Assembly (NCBI GenBank): GCA_029216955.1
Contig: JANAVB010029819.1
Span: 36,995,331-37,059,330 of the forward strand
From: Iris pallida
Taxonomy: Eukaryota > Streptophyta > Magnoliopsida > Asparagales > Iridaceae
Direction: 5' to 3'
Length of the DNA stretch: 64,000 nt
Each line of letters opens with the position of its first letter. Position 1 is the stretch's first letter. Below, one piece after another: positions 1-11,280 of the stretch. The position numbers were made by a program, and so were the translations under genes. The notes under the pieces were generated by a model. It saw nothing but the letters and a program-made list of their open reading frames with translations. It was not told the origin of the DNA and made no database searches.

Positions 1-1642
1 ATATATATATATATACTATTATTATTATCATTAATTAATATTATGATTATTATTGATAATGGAACGGACATGGGCCCTACATTGTACAAACACAAATTGG
101 ACTTTGAACCATACATTATTTAGAATGTTAATAAAAAAATGGGCATTGGGCCCTAAATCATAAATGTTGTTCAAATTCGGCTTTTAAGCCCAACATTATT
201 ATTTAGTAATTTCAGATGGGCTTCTAGCCCTACGTTATTTGAAACAAAGCCAAATTGGGCTTAGGCCCTATATGACTAAATGGATTTTGACCCTAAAGGT
301 TATTTAATAGTTTAATTGGCCGAATAGCTATTAGAATTTATTTTATATTTTGATCATGGTCTTTGGGCCCTAGATATTATTTGATTAAAAAATTGGTTTA
401 TTTGATCAAATTACGATCATGACTAATCAAATCATTTTTTTTCGATAATTGTGACCTCCAAATCTGGACTTCTACATATCAAATTGGACTGTTTGGACTA
501 TTTTGGACTTAGTGGAACGGTCTGTTTCATCGTCTGGGCTGATTTATTTGGATTTATCTTCTAATTCATTATGTATCGATATGTTCGTATTGTTCACGTT
601 GACTCCAACTATTTGAGGCAAGTATACTGTGCTTTACGTTTTATTATACATTATAAATGATGCTATTATATTTTTCCTAATTGGTTAACATATTGAGACA
701 TGATTCTAACACGTGATGACATTGCTTAAATCTGATTTATTAACAATAATATGACTCATTCAGAATCTTCAAATCACCTTCAGAATCACCTATTTTAGAA
801 TCTTTGAATCACCTGTTTCATGAATCATAGGAAAAGAGGAGAAATTCCAAGTAGTTATGTGACCAACAACCAACCGTCAGAGTCATTTCAAAATGATAGT
901 TCGACATACATCTCACGTATGATCGAGACGTACCTTTAGAAGCACCAACCTAAGCCGGTCACATAATGAAAACGGTATTTCAAACACACTTAGCATAATT
1001 ATGGTACTTGATCTCGCATGATTATTTTACTAGTCTTATGGTACTTGATCTCGCATAATTACTTTACTAGTATAGTTAGTTCTCTAAAATTACTTGTCAT
1101 TATCTACTAGTTTCTTAGAATCATTTATCATTACCTAGTCTAATATTCCATTATCATGTACGGCCTCTTTATCTAGTTACTTGCATCATTCATGGCTTTG
1201 TTTTATGTCATGAGACATTGTGTGTGGTGTTACATGCACCAATCCTGACTGGTTACGTTGACATTTTAGGTTTCATTTAGACTTGTGATCTATCAATCTG
1301 ATGAAGCAAGACGAAGCCATCTCTGGAGAGATTTACTTAGAATTTCCTTGTTTAGATCCTTTCTTAGTTTGATTTCCATGATCTGTTATCGGATTTGTCT
1401 CCGAAAGACTTTCTTAGTGCTTGTAATAATTTGTGATCAACTCTTGGATTTACTTGCTTATGTTACTTTGATTATCAGCTTATATAAAATCCGATTATTT
1501 CTCTATTTTGTATCTCATTAGTTATGTAATTGAGTAGCTTGCTTGACCTTGCTAGAACATTTTGTTATGCCACTTCTGTGTCGTAGGCTAGACGCGCCTC
1601 ATGCACCTATAACCGAATATCATGCGGGTACGGATCGTAACA
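1..1642 (+). repeat. 5' LTR of the gag-only gypsy element (partial)
   Basis: Positions 215-1642 align with the downstream LTR at 4680-6057 with scattered substitutions. Bases 1-214, which include an AT microsatellite and copies of GGGCCCTA, have no counterpart in the downstream copy; that copy appears to carry a deletion of several hundred bases there. The LTR ends at about 1642 in TCGTAACA. The following TGGTGGCCTATG could be a decayed primer-binding site but does not match the common TGGTATCAGAGC closely. Confidence 0.7.
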
Positions 1643-1896
1643 CATTTTTATGGTGGCCTATGCAGGTTCCGTCTTTGCAACTAGTGTGAAGCCGTAGTAG
1701 TACTTAGGTTAGTCGTGCCGCTATGAGCCTGCAATATTCTAAATGATTCTAAGGTTACGAAACTCAATCATAAATTAAAAATTTCTGAATTGACCCTTGA
1801 ATATCTATGATTTTTGTCCTCCTTGAAATTTATCATCTTCCTCATAATTTTGAAATTATGTTCTTGAATCTCATACCTTCCTTATTTCTTTTCAGA

Positions 1897-2994
1897 ATGG
1901 TTAAGGAAAAGAAAGTTATGCTTATCGAAGGATCGTCATCCTCTTATCCCGAGAATCTTGAAGAGATTGACGCAAATCCTTCTCTTCCATCTCATCCAGC
2001 ACCTAAGACCAATCCTATTCATGAGGACGTATCTCTAGGAGGAGCACAACTCTTCGAACTATTTCGAGGAATGTTAGAAGCCCATAGGGTCCAAGCGGAA
2101 ACCCGGCGTGAGCAGAATGCTATCATGAAAGGAGTGATGAATGCTCAGCTGATGGTATTGGCTATGAAGGACAAAGAGACTAATTAGATGATTAATCAAG
2201 GACCTCCTCCTCCACCTAAGGGAGGGAATATCTTAGATTTCAAAAAGATGGATCCCCGAAAATTTAAGGGTATTGAAGGCATACTCTATGCTGGTGAATG
2301 GCTAAAAGATATAAAAAGAACTTAGAGTAGAAGATGTTGGACTCCAACTCCAAGACATAGCTCGGGTTGGTTCAAGAATGAACCAAGGCTGGCTGAATCC
2401 AACCTAACTTTGAAGGACTTCAGAGACCAATTCAAGAAAAAATTCTATCCTGACGTTGCTAGAGAGTCATTAGAGAGATAATTCCATGATCTTAAGCAAG
2501 GCAACCGTACTGTTGACGAGTATGCCGCTGAATTCAGTAGACTCAATCGTTTTGCTGACTATATGGTTAATGATCCAGTGGCCCGAGCACGTAAATTCCA
2601 ACAAGGTGTAACTAAAGAAATCAGAACCCTTGTTAATGCCAATGGAGCCAAGACTTATGCAGACATCCTATCTATTCCTCAAGGCGTAGAGATAGAAGGG
2701 AACCTAGATCCTAAACCCAAGGAAGATCGTGATGTGTGCAAGGACAGCAATCCCGCACTAGCAAAGCGTCATAATATTTTCCAAGATCAAGCATCGGTCC
2801 AGCAACCAGACCAGATTACATATGCCTATTGTAAGAACACTGGACATAAGTGGGATGATTACAGAAAGAGAATGAAGCAATGCTTCCATTGTGGTTCGAT
2901 AGAACATATTCGACGGAATATAGAATCCAGCACTATCTCCGAGGGAAGATTAGAGGCCAAACCAATTAGCATTGGAGCTAAGGTAAGAATTTAG
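1897..2994 (+). pseudogene. Ty3/gypsy gag, broken
   Basis: The reading frame begins at ATG 1897, directly after a splice-acceptor-like TTTTCAG. It shows a Retrotrans_gag-type core (FKNEPRLAESNLTLKDF, then FYPDVARESLER, then DLKQGNRTVDEYAAEFSRL), which packages element RNA into cytoplasmic particles. Two degenerate zinc knuckles follow near 2824-2920; the second reads CFHCGSIEHIRRN and lacks its last Cys. In-frame stops lie at 2185 (TAG), about 2322 (TAG) and about 2480 (TAA). The second sits beside an apparent deletion that removes the end of the N-terminal gag segment. Pol is absent downstream, so the element depends on others for mobility, if it is mobile at all. Confidence 0.75.
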
Positions 2995-3305
2995 AAATGA
3001 ATAATTGTGAATTTCATAGAAAATATGACACTTAGAATACCTCTATTGAATTTAGGAAATAATGGCTAGACTTGTATAACCTTTAGAAATAGCATGATTT
3101 TGAATCTCTTTTTCCCTCTTCTTGTTACTTCAGCCTTACTCGTATATCAAATCTGATTAAGCGTGCCAAATCATGTTATTTCCAAAAATTTGTATTTCCT
3201 TAGTTCTCCCAAATCGCATCCTCTTTTAATCGTGCCTAGCTGATCGTGCTAAGTTTTGATTCTATTCTATTTTTTAGCGTGCCAAGTCGCGTCTTTTAAA
3301 ATTTT

Positions 3306-3336
3306 GAGGACGAAATTTCTTTACGGTGGGTAGATT
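3306..3336 (+). other. Polypurine tract before the 3' LTR
   Basis: The tract GAGGACGAAATTTC followed by GGTGGGTAG lies immediately left of TGTAACCC. This is the layout of plus-strand priming sites in Del/Tekay-type gypsy elements, and it fixes the 3' LTR start at 3337. Confidence 0.7.
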
Positions 3337-6057
3337 TGTAACCCTTTTATTTGACTTCAGAATTTTTCAGAGTTCATAAAATATTTTTCTAATCTTTTTT
3401 CGGAATTTTTCGGAGTTTTTAGAACGCCAAATTATTTTTATTGATTTTTTTATAGTCGTGGTTTGATTTAAATCTTAGCCATAATTTATAATCATGAGAA
3501 GATTGAAGCCCATGGTTTTGGTTTTAGCCCATGACCCGTGACACATGGCTATGATTAGTTATCTCTAACTAAATTAGTTAGCTAGATAATTAATGGTTAG
3601 TGGTTAACCTTGGTTAACTAAGCCATATGACTCTCCTAGATTCCACACACCCACACATTTTCTTCATTGTCCTCACCATTTTTACATATTACTTGGAGTG
3701 TCCATGTCACTTGCTTGCTCTCCAAGCTCTCCCCACACTATTTAATGGGGCATTCCCTATTCTATTTACTCACACAATTTTCTATTACATAACAATTATT
3801 AATTATACACATACACACACACAACCTCTCCTCTTCCGACCGGACTTCGGCCAGTGGCCATTCACCCTAATTTCGACCACCTCGACCTCCCGGACCACCA
3901 GTATCATCCCTACCACCAAAGCCAGCACCACCACAGCATCACCATCATCGTACCACCACCGTCACACCTCGCTTCCTCCTCTCTCCGGCCAACCACCACC
4001 ATCATCATCAACTACTCTATCCCGAACGCCACCTCCGTCTCACCTCCCGGCCAACAATAGTCTTCCTAATCGTCGAGTCCCCCTCCCATTAACGACAACA
4101 CCTGACCTCCACCTTCGGTCACACCACCAGCAACTCACCATTCACCACCTCCTCATATCGAATTTCCAAGTCATCACCCCCAAACCACTATACCGACTAG
4201 TCATCATCATCATCATACCTCTGCCCCCATCGAACCGCCCACCTCGGTGCCGATCGAGTAGCCCCGGAGATCGAGATCTCCGCTGACCTCATCGACGATC
4301 GGATCCCTCCGGATCCTCGTGATTTCCAGCCATTGAACCACCCCGATGACAGTTGTTCCAGCACGAACTGCTTGTCCACCTCGACTCATCCCGGAGCCGC
4401 TGACCTTGACGAGCCTCATCGCTTCCCTGGAGCACCAGCGCACCGAGACCCACCTTTAGCTCTGCCAGACCTGATCGCCCCGTCGGAGCCAGTACCCGCA
4501 GCACCGCCCCGAACACCCGGCGACCCCCAAGCCATCGTAGCTCCTCCGCATCGGAGCAAAACCGAGCCGCATGGTGAGCTCCTCCACTCTCAACCCTCTC
4601 TCAATCTTAAACTCTCTATCTCTCTTTCTCTCTCACTTCTCTCCCTCTCTCTCTCCACTCTCTCTTCTCCTCTGTGACTAAATGGGTTTAGGCCCTGTAT
4701 TTGAAATAAAGCCAAATTAGGCTTAGGCCCGATATGACTAAATAGGCTTTGACACTAAAGGTTATTTAATAGTTTTATTGGCCCAATGGCCATTGGAATT
4801 TCTTTTATATTTTGATCATGGGCTTTGGGTCCTAGATTAACAAATTTGGCTTATTTGACCAAATTATGATCATGACTAATCAAATCATTTTCTTTTTTTC
4901 GATAATCATGCCGACCTTTAAATTTGGACTTCTATATGTTAAATTAGACCATTTGGACTATTCTGGCCTTAATGGAATGATCTGTTTCATCATTTGGGCT
5001 TATTATTGGGATTTAGCTTCTAAGTCACTCAGTGTCGACACGTTCGTGTTATGCACGTCGACTCCAACTATTTAAGGCAAGTACATCGTGCTTTATGTTT
5101 TATCATACATTATAAATGCTACTATTATGTCTTTCCTAATTGGTTAACATATTAAGATACAATTCTCACACGTGATGACATTTGCTTAAATTTGATTCAT
5201 GAACAATAATGTGACTCATTCAGAATCTTTGAATCACCAATTTTAGAATCTTTGAATCACCTGTTTCATGAATCGTGGGGAAAATAAGGAAAATGCCAAG
5301 TATTTATGTGACAAACAACCAACCGTCGGAGTCATTTCAGAATGATAGTTCGACATACATCTCACGCATGATCGAACCGTACCTTTGGAAGCACCAATCC
5401 AAGCCGGTCACATAATGAAAACTGTATTTCAAACACACTTAGCTTAGTCTTATGGTACTTGATCTCGCATGATTATTTTACTAGTATGGTTAGTTCTTTA
5501 AAATTACTTGTCATTATCTACTAGTTCCTTAGATCATTTATCATTACCTAGTTTAATATTTCATTATCATTTACAACCTCTTTATCTAGTTACTTGCAAC
5601 ATTATTACATGGCTTTATTTTGTATCGTACAATATTGTGTATGGTGTTACTTGCTCCAATTCTGACTGGATACATTGACATTTTATATTTTTTTTGGACT
5701 TGTGATCTATCCATCTGATGAAGTAGGACGAAGCCATCCCTGGAAGATTTACTTAGAATTTTCTTATTTAGTTCCTTTCTTAGCTTGATTTCCATGATCT
5801 GCTATCGGATTTGTTTTCGGGAGACTTTCTTAGTGTTTGTAATAATTTGTGATCAACTCTTTGATTCACTTGCTTATGTTACTTTTATTATCAGCTTATA
5901 TAAAATCTGGTTATTTCCCTATTCTGTATCTCTTTAGTTCTGTGATTGAGTAGCTTGCTTGACTTGCTAGAACAACGCGCTATGTCATTTTCGTGTCGTA
6001 GGCTGGGCGTGCCTCACGCACTCATACCCGAATATCATGCGGGTGCGGGTCGTGATA
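3337..6057 (+). repeat. 3' LTR of the gag-only gypsy element
   Basis: This 2.7-kb LTR starts TGTAACCC after the polypurine tract and ends GTCGTGATA, a decayed form of GTCGTGACA. A TATTTAATGG box near 3738 precedes a C-rich stretch (3830-4680) that is open in several frames. The long Ser/Pro/His/Thr-rich translations there look like base composition of a transcribed leader rather than protein. From 4680 onward it matches the 5' LTR. Compared with the 3.3-kb solo LTR at 36652-39956 it is shorter, which fits an internal deletion near 4680. Confidence 0.75.
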
Positions 6058-6651
6058 ATACTTTACTATTAAAACAAATCAAAATTGCTCCACTATATGT
6101 AAGGCATTGTCATGGTTCTCCACATGCATATACTGCTCTCCTAAGCATACTATGTGTGGCATTTTTTTTCCAAATAATAAGCATAAGCATTGTGGTTGAA
6201 GAAGGTGTGATTTCCAGTGCCAACCATTTTTATTTTCGGATAGAATAGAGTTTGGATACAGTGTTACATATGATATAGTGTTACATATGATTCATAATTT
6301 TGGTCGATACAACTTGTGAATAAAACACCTAAATTTAATTCATATACGATTATCAAAGTATATAGTAGTTTAAAATTTGCATGATATAAAATCTTATACT
6401 TGTTCAGTATTGTGATCATTATTAGCGGGTGTCCTTGCATGCCCTACATGTTGCATGGAATATGGTTCAATTTTTAATTAATGCTATTTCATGACATTAA
6501 TTGGATTTCTATTTAATGCAATTTTATCACTTAGATGTTGTTGTTTCCATATTAATTATACAACTTAATAAATCCAATAATTATACTTGCTTTTGGCAAA
6601 TATACGATTTCTTTTATTTTATTATTTCTTGTAAGGATGACTGTTGCACTA
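6058..6651. other. AT-rich spacer between two retrotransposons
   Basis: No gene, repeat end or RNA gene is visible. The short open frames here have no recognisable motif. Confidence 0.5.
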
Positions 6652-6656
6652 GTTTG
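6652..6656. repeat. Target site duplication of the Tat element, left copy (GTTTG)
   Basis: GTTTG directly precedes the LTR terminus TGTTTGCC. The identical five bases occur at 19855-19859 directly after the right LTR terminus TCTACA. Confidence 0.9.
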
Positions 6657-7680
6657 TGTTTGCCATTAAAATATCAAAGACAGGTATTACAGGAACACTG
6701 AAATTGATTGCAAACTCGCTTGTACAAAGAAAAGTCTAGAAAGAAATCCTAGGAAACAATCTAAGTACAATTGTTTAGTTTTTGATTCTGGGGTGACGGT
6801 GGAGGCTCGGGAAAGTGTATCAACTCTACCTTACTCCTTGGACTATCCGACGCTGTCTTAGCTCTTGAAGAAATTGCCCTTCGTAGGTTGTCCGCCTTGC
6901 AGGGCTGTGGCACCCTGCTATTTATAGTGATATATATTTTGAGCCGCATAGATGGCCCGTGGCCACGTGGCTACAACAGCACGCAAAGACCCGCTCTTTG
7001 GCCGCTAGATGGAAATTTGTTGGGATTTTGTTACAGCAAATCTGGGTGGTTGAGACTTCGTCAGCCTGTCACGTATCCTATCGCAGGATAGGATTAATCT
7101 GATGGAGTCATTTTGAGCCGTATAAGTCTTTCAGTTTTCGGCCATGCTGGGCCGCATAAGACTCATGTGGCTTAGGTCGCAGTCTCCCTTAGTCCGCATG
7201 TAGCTTAAGGACTTTTGAGCCGCATAGATTCTGTATTTTGGGCCACATAAAGCTCATGCGGCTTAGGTTACAGTCACCCTCGGCCGTATGAAGCTTAGAG
7301 ACATCAGGGCCGCATAGGTTGAGCCGCATAAGGTTCATACGGCTCGGGTAGCAATCCTTCTGGCCACATGACTATGTCTAAGCACATGAACTTTGTTTTT
7401 AGTGACATAACATTTTGTCTGATCACGTCTTATCTTTTTGTCAGAGTATCAGAGCTGTCATTTTTTGTTAGTTTTGACAGAGTTCGTCAGCTTTATCAGA
7501 AGGACTGATCAGCTTGGCCGTATATCTTCCTTCTGTGGCTCGAATCAGTCTGGTTATAGACGGGCCGCATGGGGTGCCGAATATGTCATGCGGCTCTCCT
7601 TTATACGGACCAGTTTGGCCCAAAGTACTCATACGGCCAGTTGTGATCAGCATGAACCCCATATTTTCTACGCTTCTACA
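6657..7680 (-). repeat. 3' LTR of the Tat element
   Basis: It is 1,024 bp and nearly identical to 18830-19854. A TATA box (CTATAAATAG on the minus strand) lies at 6916-6927. Right of it (7090-7380, the U3 part) are many copies of GCCGCAT and its complement ATGCGGC. Confidence 0.9.
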
Positions 7681-7697
7681 AGACCCCCTTCAAAGTT
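7681..7697 (-). other. Polypurine tract of the Tat element
   Basis: On the minus strand the sequence reads TTTGAAGGGGGTCT and abuts the 3' LTR start TGTAGAAGC, the expected second-strand primer. Confidence 0.75.
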
Positions 7698-7754
7698 TTT
7701 AAATTACAAATTTGAAATACTTTGAATAAGAAGCATGGAGATATGTCAAGCCAC

Positions 7755-7892
7755 AGGGAGTCTTTAAGTCAGGAGAGACCTTGAGCCGCAGGGAAATTTT
7801 GAGCCGTAGAGAAATCTTGAGCCGCAGGGAAATTTTGAGCCGTAGGGAGATCTTGAGCCGCAGGGAAATCTTGAGTCACAGAGAGACCCCAT
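7755..7892. repeat. About 19-bp tandem repeat upstream of the antisense gene
   Basis: Six or more copies of a unit resembling TTGAGCCGCAGGGAAAT, with period about 19-20 bp, alternating GCCGCAG and GCCGTAG. The array ends about 160 bp before the TATA box of the antisense gene, so it may act as its upstream regulatory array. That role is inferred. Confidence 0.8.
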
Positions 7893-8053
7893 CCCGCCTG
7901 CCAGCTGTCACTGCTGCATTTAATTTCTTGATTTGGTTTTGGATTTGGGTTCTCTCTTCGAGATAAAGCTGACAGTTACTAGGGATAAAATCCCTAAACG
8001 TCATCATTATCTTTTATGATCTGGAGAATCGAAGCGGCACTCTTCAGAAACTC

Positions 8054-8061
8054 TATAAATA
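8054..8061 (+). promoter_or_regulatory. TATA box of the antisense gene
   Basis: TATAAATA in the context CTCTATAAATATGGG lies 76 bp before the ATG at 8137. The spacing fits transcription starting near 8085-8095, reading against the element's own genes. Confidence 0.6.
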
Positions 8062-8136
8062 TGGGTCATTCGGAGAGAGATTTTTCTCTTTCACCTTCTC
8101 CTTCGTCTTTATTATCCTTTCTGTCTCAGTTTAGCC

Positions 8137-9150
8137 ATGGCTCCAAAAGCTTCCAAGTCGATTGGTGTTGCGGCCAAAGGGAAGGAACTTATCTCTCTGT
8201 CGAGAGCAACGGACTCTCCTTCCATTCATCCCGACGTGCAACCCCCTATCAAAGGTAAGAACGGTAGGAAGACGACGACTAAAATTTTGAATATCCATAT
8301 CACATATTTTATGAGCGGGCCTGTCATATATCGCCTCTGTGCTTTAAGCCTGGTCGATGCATGCCCTATCTCCATTTGGACCGCATGTATTCTGTATGAT
8401 AGGACCGCATGGGCTGAGCCGCATAAGCGCTACACATTTGAACCTGAACCACATAAGTGCCCCAAGACTGATCCATTTGAGCACTTCATGAATGACTGAG
8501 CCGCATGAGCACTTCATGGCTGAGCCGCATGAATCGCATAGGTGCCTCATGACGGAGCCGCATGAGCACTTCATGACTAAGCCGCCTAAGTGCCTCATGA
8601 CTGAGCCGCATGAGCACTATATGACCGAGCCGCATGCATCTTATGTTTTTAAGCTATATGCGCATTCCTCATAACTAGGCTGCATAGGGTCTATTTTGGC
8701 TAGGCCGCATGTGTTACTTAATTTGAGCGCATGCGTTCCCTTCATTACTGAGCCGCATAGGCTCTGCCTGACTAGGCCGTATAACTGAAAAGGAGCCCAT
8801 TCACTTTGTCTTTATATGACTATCTTCTTTCTTTGATTTTTGCAGCATCCATGCCGAAGGCTGAGACCATTGTGGAAGAGGAGATGTTGTCTCCTTTCAT
8901 CAAACAAGAGTCACCGTTTATTAAGGAGGAGGTGATACCAAAAGTTGAGGTAAAAAAAGAGCTGGCGTCCATCGGGGAGGAAATTACTCCCAAGATTGAG
9001 GCTGCTGTAAAGGAGGAGCCCAAATCTGACGGTAGTAACACTGGAAGTTCTGACCCTCCTGCCCCCGCTGAAGATCTTAATCAAATAGATCTTTTGTATG
9101 CGAAATGGCTGAGGGAAAGGTATATGCCTCAACACAACTATGATCCTTGA
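8137..9150 (+). CDS. Antisense spliced gene of the Tat element, unknown function
   Basis: Two exons join in frame: 8137-8254 and 8846-9150. They predict 140 residues. The start context GCCATGG is strong. The intron has a canonical donor (AAAG|GTAAGA) and acceptor (TTTTTGCAG|C). A TATA box lies upstream and AATAAA 52 bp after the stop. The N-terminal part is short and basic (MAPKASKSIGVAAKGKEL). The second half is acidic and holds IKQE, IKEE, VKKE, PKIE and VKEE, all matching or near the SUMO-acceptor pattern (hydrophobic-K-x-E), then a tail LLYAKWLRERYMPQ. No known domain was recognised. Antisense ORFs between pol and the 3' LTR are known in the Tat lineage (for example maize Grande 'gene 23'), with function unproven. 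The frame is intact although gag-pol is broken. Confidence 0.72.
8255..8845 (+). other. Intron of the antisense gene, filled with GCCGCAT repeats
   Basis: The 591-bp intron runs from GTAAGA to TTGCAG. From about 8395 to 8780 it holds ten or more copies of GAGCCGCAT or close variants, spaced about 30 bp and alternating with GAGCACTTCATGACT-like segments. The same GCCGCAT core fills the LTR U3 region and the 36-bp repeats near 18300. Confidence 0.7.
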
Positions 9151-9201
9151 CTGTAGGGATCTGTGGGTTGCCATGTAATTGTTGTTTTCGGGAATATGAA
9201 A

Positions 9202-9207
9202 AATAAA
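9202..9207 (+). terminator. Polyadenylation signal of the antisense gene
   Basis: AATAAA lies 52 bp downstream of the stop codon at 9148-9150 in a T/G-rich context. This is a weak signal by itself and is supported only by its position. Confidence 0.45.
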
Positions 9208-9419
9208 CGTTTGTATTTGTCTCGGTGTTTCTGTCCGTCTTTAGCTGTAGTTTATGTTTTGCTTCTTTTGGACATCAGTGTAATCCTTTACTGGAGATGT
9301 AGTCCTATGAATGTAACTGATTTTGAATAAGCAGAATACATTCACTCCACTCTTTATTTGTAGTATCTGTGGTGCCTGTACTAGAGGACCTAATACAGCA
9401 TTTGTGTTTGATAAAGGAC

Positions 9420-10110
9420 ATCCCACTGGAGGACTTTTTGTGGACCTATTGCCCTTTTGTGCATCTGGTAAAGCGAGCAAATAGATTTGAATGATATTTT
9501 ATGGACCCACTACTCTTTGGTACACCGATGGTGCGAGTAATAGATTAGGATAACTTTTGTGGACCTATTACCCTTCTGTGCACTGGCGGTGCGGGTAAAT
9601 AGACTTGAAACAAAACCCAACAGAGGTAATATGGACGTGATAGGTTTTGTGGTCTTAACACCATGTCTTTTATCCCGAGTTGGGTATAGGTGTTAAGTCG
9701 AGAGACTATCGGTGTCAGAGGTAATATGGACGTGACACACGACAATCAGGAATAGTCTTTGGTGGAATGGATTTTAAGACAACCTATCAGAGGTAATATG
9801 GACGTGATAGGTTTTGTGGTCTTAACATCATGTCTTTTATCCCGAATTGGGTAAAGGTGTTAAGTCAAGAGACTATCGAGATCAGAGGTAATATGGACGT
9901 GACACAAGATAATCATGAATGATTTTTATGGACCTATTACCCTTCTGCGCACTAGTGGTGCGAGTAATAGATTCGAGACAAAACGCAACAGAGGTAATAT
10001 GGACGTGATAGGTTTTGTGGTCTTAACACCATGTCTTTAACCCGAACTGGGTACAGGTGTTAAGTTAGGAGATTGTCTATACCAGAGGTAATATGGACGT
10101 GATATATGAT
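9420..10110. repeat. Tandem repeat array between pol and the 3' LTR
   Basis: CAGAGGTAATATGGACGTGA recurs at about 9621, 9716, 9788, 9883, 9989 and 10083. It alternates with GTGGACCTATTACCC-type segments (9430, 9502, 9557, 9928) and with GGTGTTAAGTC-type segments. Units of about 95 bp are grouped in pairs of roughly 167-200 bp. A looser relative continues to about 10250. Arrays in this position are typical of Tat/Ogre 3' regions and can seed satellite DNA. Confidence 0.85.
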
Positions 10111-10263
10111 AATCGAAACATCAAAGCCGAAGTTCAGAGGTATCAATATACATGACTTGTCACTCGGGAAGATGTAATGTGAGTCCCCTCGGAGGGAACA
10201 GAGTGTAAGTTCAGAGGTACCTGATGTACATAACTCGACACTCTAGGCAATATGGGGATATTT

Positions 10264-11265
10264 TTAAACATAGTACTTTTTCAGGAACTTTTCGTTTATG
10301 GGTATCATGAGCAAGTCCCCATTCTGCTTTGCGATCCGGTATGTGCCATTGGAGAATACAGTCTCGATGATGAAAGGACCCTCCCATTTAGGCTGGAATT
10401 TATCGAAGGTCTTGTGAGTCATGACCATTAGTTTGTGAACGGCCAAGACGAGATCGCCGACTTGGAATATTCTATGTTTGACTTTCTTGTCGAAAGCCTG
10501 AGAGATGCACGCTTGGTAGAGCTCTATGCTTTGTTGAGCTTGTAAACGTATCTCGTCTAAGGCTTCCATTTCTTGTAGCCGTCGACAGTGGTTGTCATCC
10601 GACGTCAATCGGTAAGTAAAGGCCATACGAAGCGAGGGGATCTGAGTCTCCAATGGGAGAACTGTCTCGCTCCCGTAAACCAAGGAGAATGGTGTATTTC
10701 CTGTAGCCGTCCGAATCGTAGTACAATACGCCCATAAGCACTCGCCAAGCTTTTTATTCCAGTCACGTTTGTTTGAGGACACGAACTTTTTGAGGAGCTT
10801 GATTATGGTTTTATTGAAGGCTTCAGCCAAACCATTAGCCGATGGGTTATATGCCGTCGAGGCCATGTTCTAAATCCGATTCTTATCACAAAATTAATAG
10901 AAAGCGTGGCTTGCGAACTGCGGACCATTATCGTGAATAATCCTCTGGGGCAGTCCAAAACGGTAGATGACGTGATATTTTATGAAACTAATCACGTTTG
11001 ATGTCTTTACCTCTGCAAGCGGAACAGCTTCCTCCCATTTGGAGAAGTAATCGGTAATTGCAAGTATGAACCGATGCCCCCTAGACGACGGTAGGGTGAT
11101 TGGCCCAATGATGTCCATTCCCCATGCTTTAAATGGCCAAGAGGCCACTGTTGGGTGCAAGAATTTGGATGGCAGATGTATGAAATATATATGGATCTGG
11201 CAAGCCTTACACTTCTTTGCATAATCAACTGCATCTGCTACCATTGTAGGCCAGTAATAACCCAT
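10264..11265 (-). pseudogene. Tat element integrase, broken
   Basis: This enzyme would insert the cDNA into nuclear DNA. The first part (10894-11265) has an altered zinc-finger remnant (CKAC), then the core with Asp in WGMDIIGP and Asp in IHDNGPQF. The second part (10264-10866) begins after stops and supplies NGLAEAFNKTI with the catalytic Glu, followed by the C-terminal GPF-type region ending FLKKYYV. All three DDE residues are therefore present, split by stops near 10867-10893. The frame is the same as the second RNase H upstream. The end lies just right of the tandem array. Confidence 0.88.
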
Positions 11266-11280
11266 CCGACGGAGACGATC

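Larger units (their letters stand above)
1..6057 (+). mobile_element. Gag-only Ty3/gypsy LTR retrotransposon, left end cut by the window
   Basis: Two related long direct repeats flank about 1.7 kb that holds only a broken gag. The stretch 215-1642 matches 4680-6057 along its length: both contain the GGCTTAGGCCC and GGTTATTTAATAGTTT stretches, and both end in a CGGGTRCGG-TCGTRAYA-like terminus. The internal part ends in a purine-rich tract followed by TGTAACCC, the usual start of LTRs in this class. No protease, RT, RNase H or integrase is visible. This is either a deleted copy or a non-autonomous TR-GAG-like element. The target duplication cannot be checked because the left end is outside the window. 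Confidence 0.8.

Noticed and set aside
3627..4677. Long Ser/Pro/His/Thr-rich open frames on the plus strand and Gly/Arg-rich ones on the minus strand
   Set aside because: They lie inside an LTR in C-rich sequence with few possible stops and have no domain. Several frames are open at once, which points to composition.
7438..7725. Plus-strand frames within the Tat LTRs (also at 19543-19905)
   Set aside because: They recur in both LTRs with no motif and overlap the U3 motif arrays. No start context or conservation suggests coding.
9160..10250. Repeat array as a CRISPR array
   Set aside because: Units are long, direct and nested within a retrotransposon with no constant spacer length. The host is a plant.
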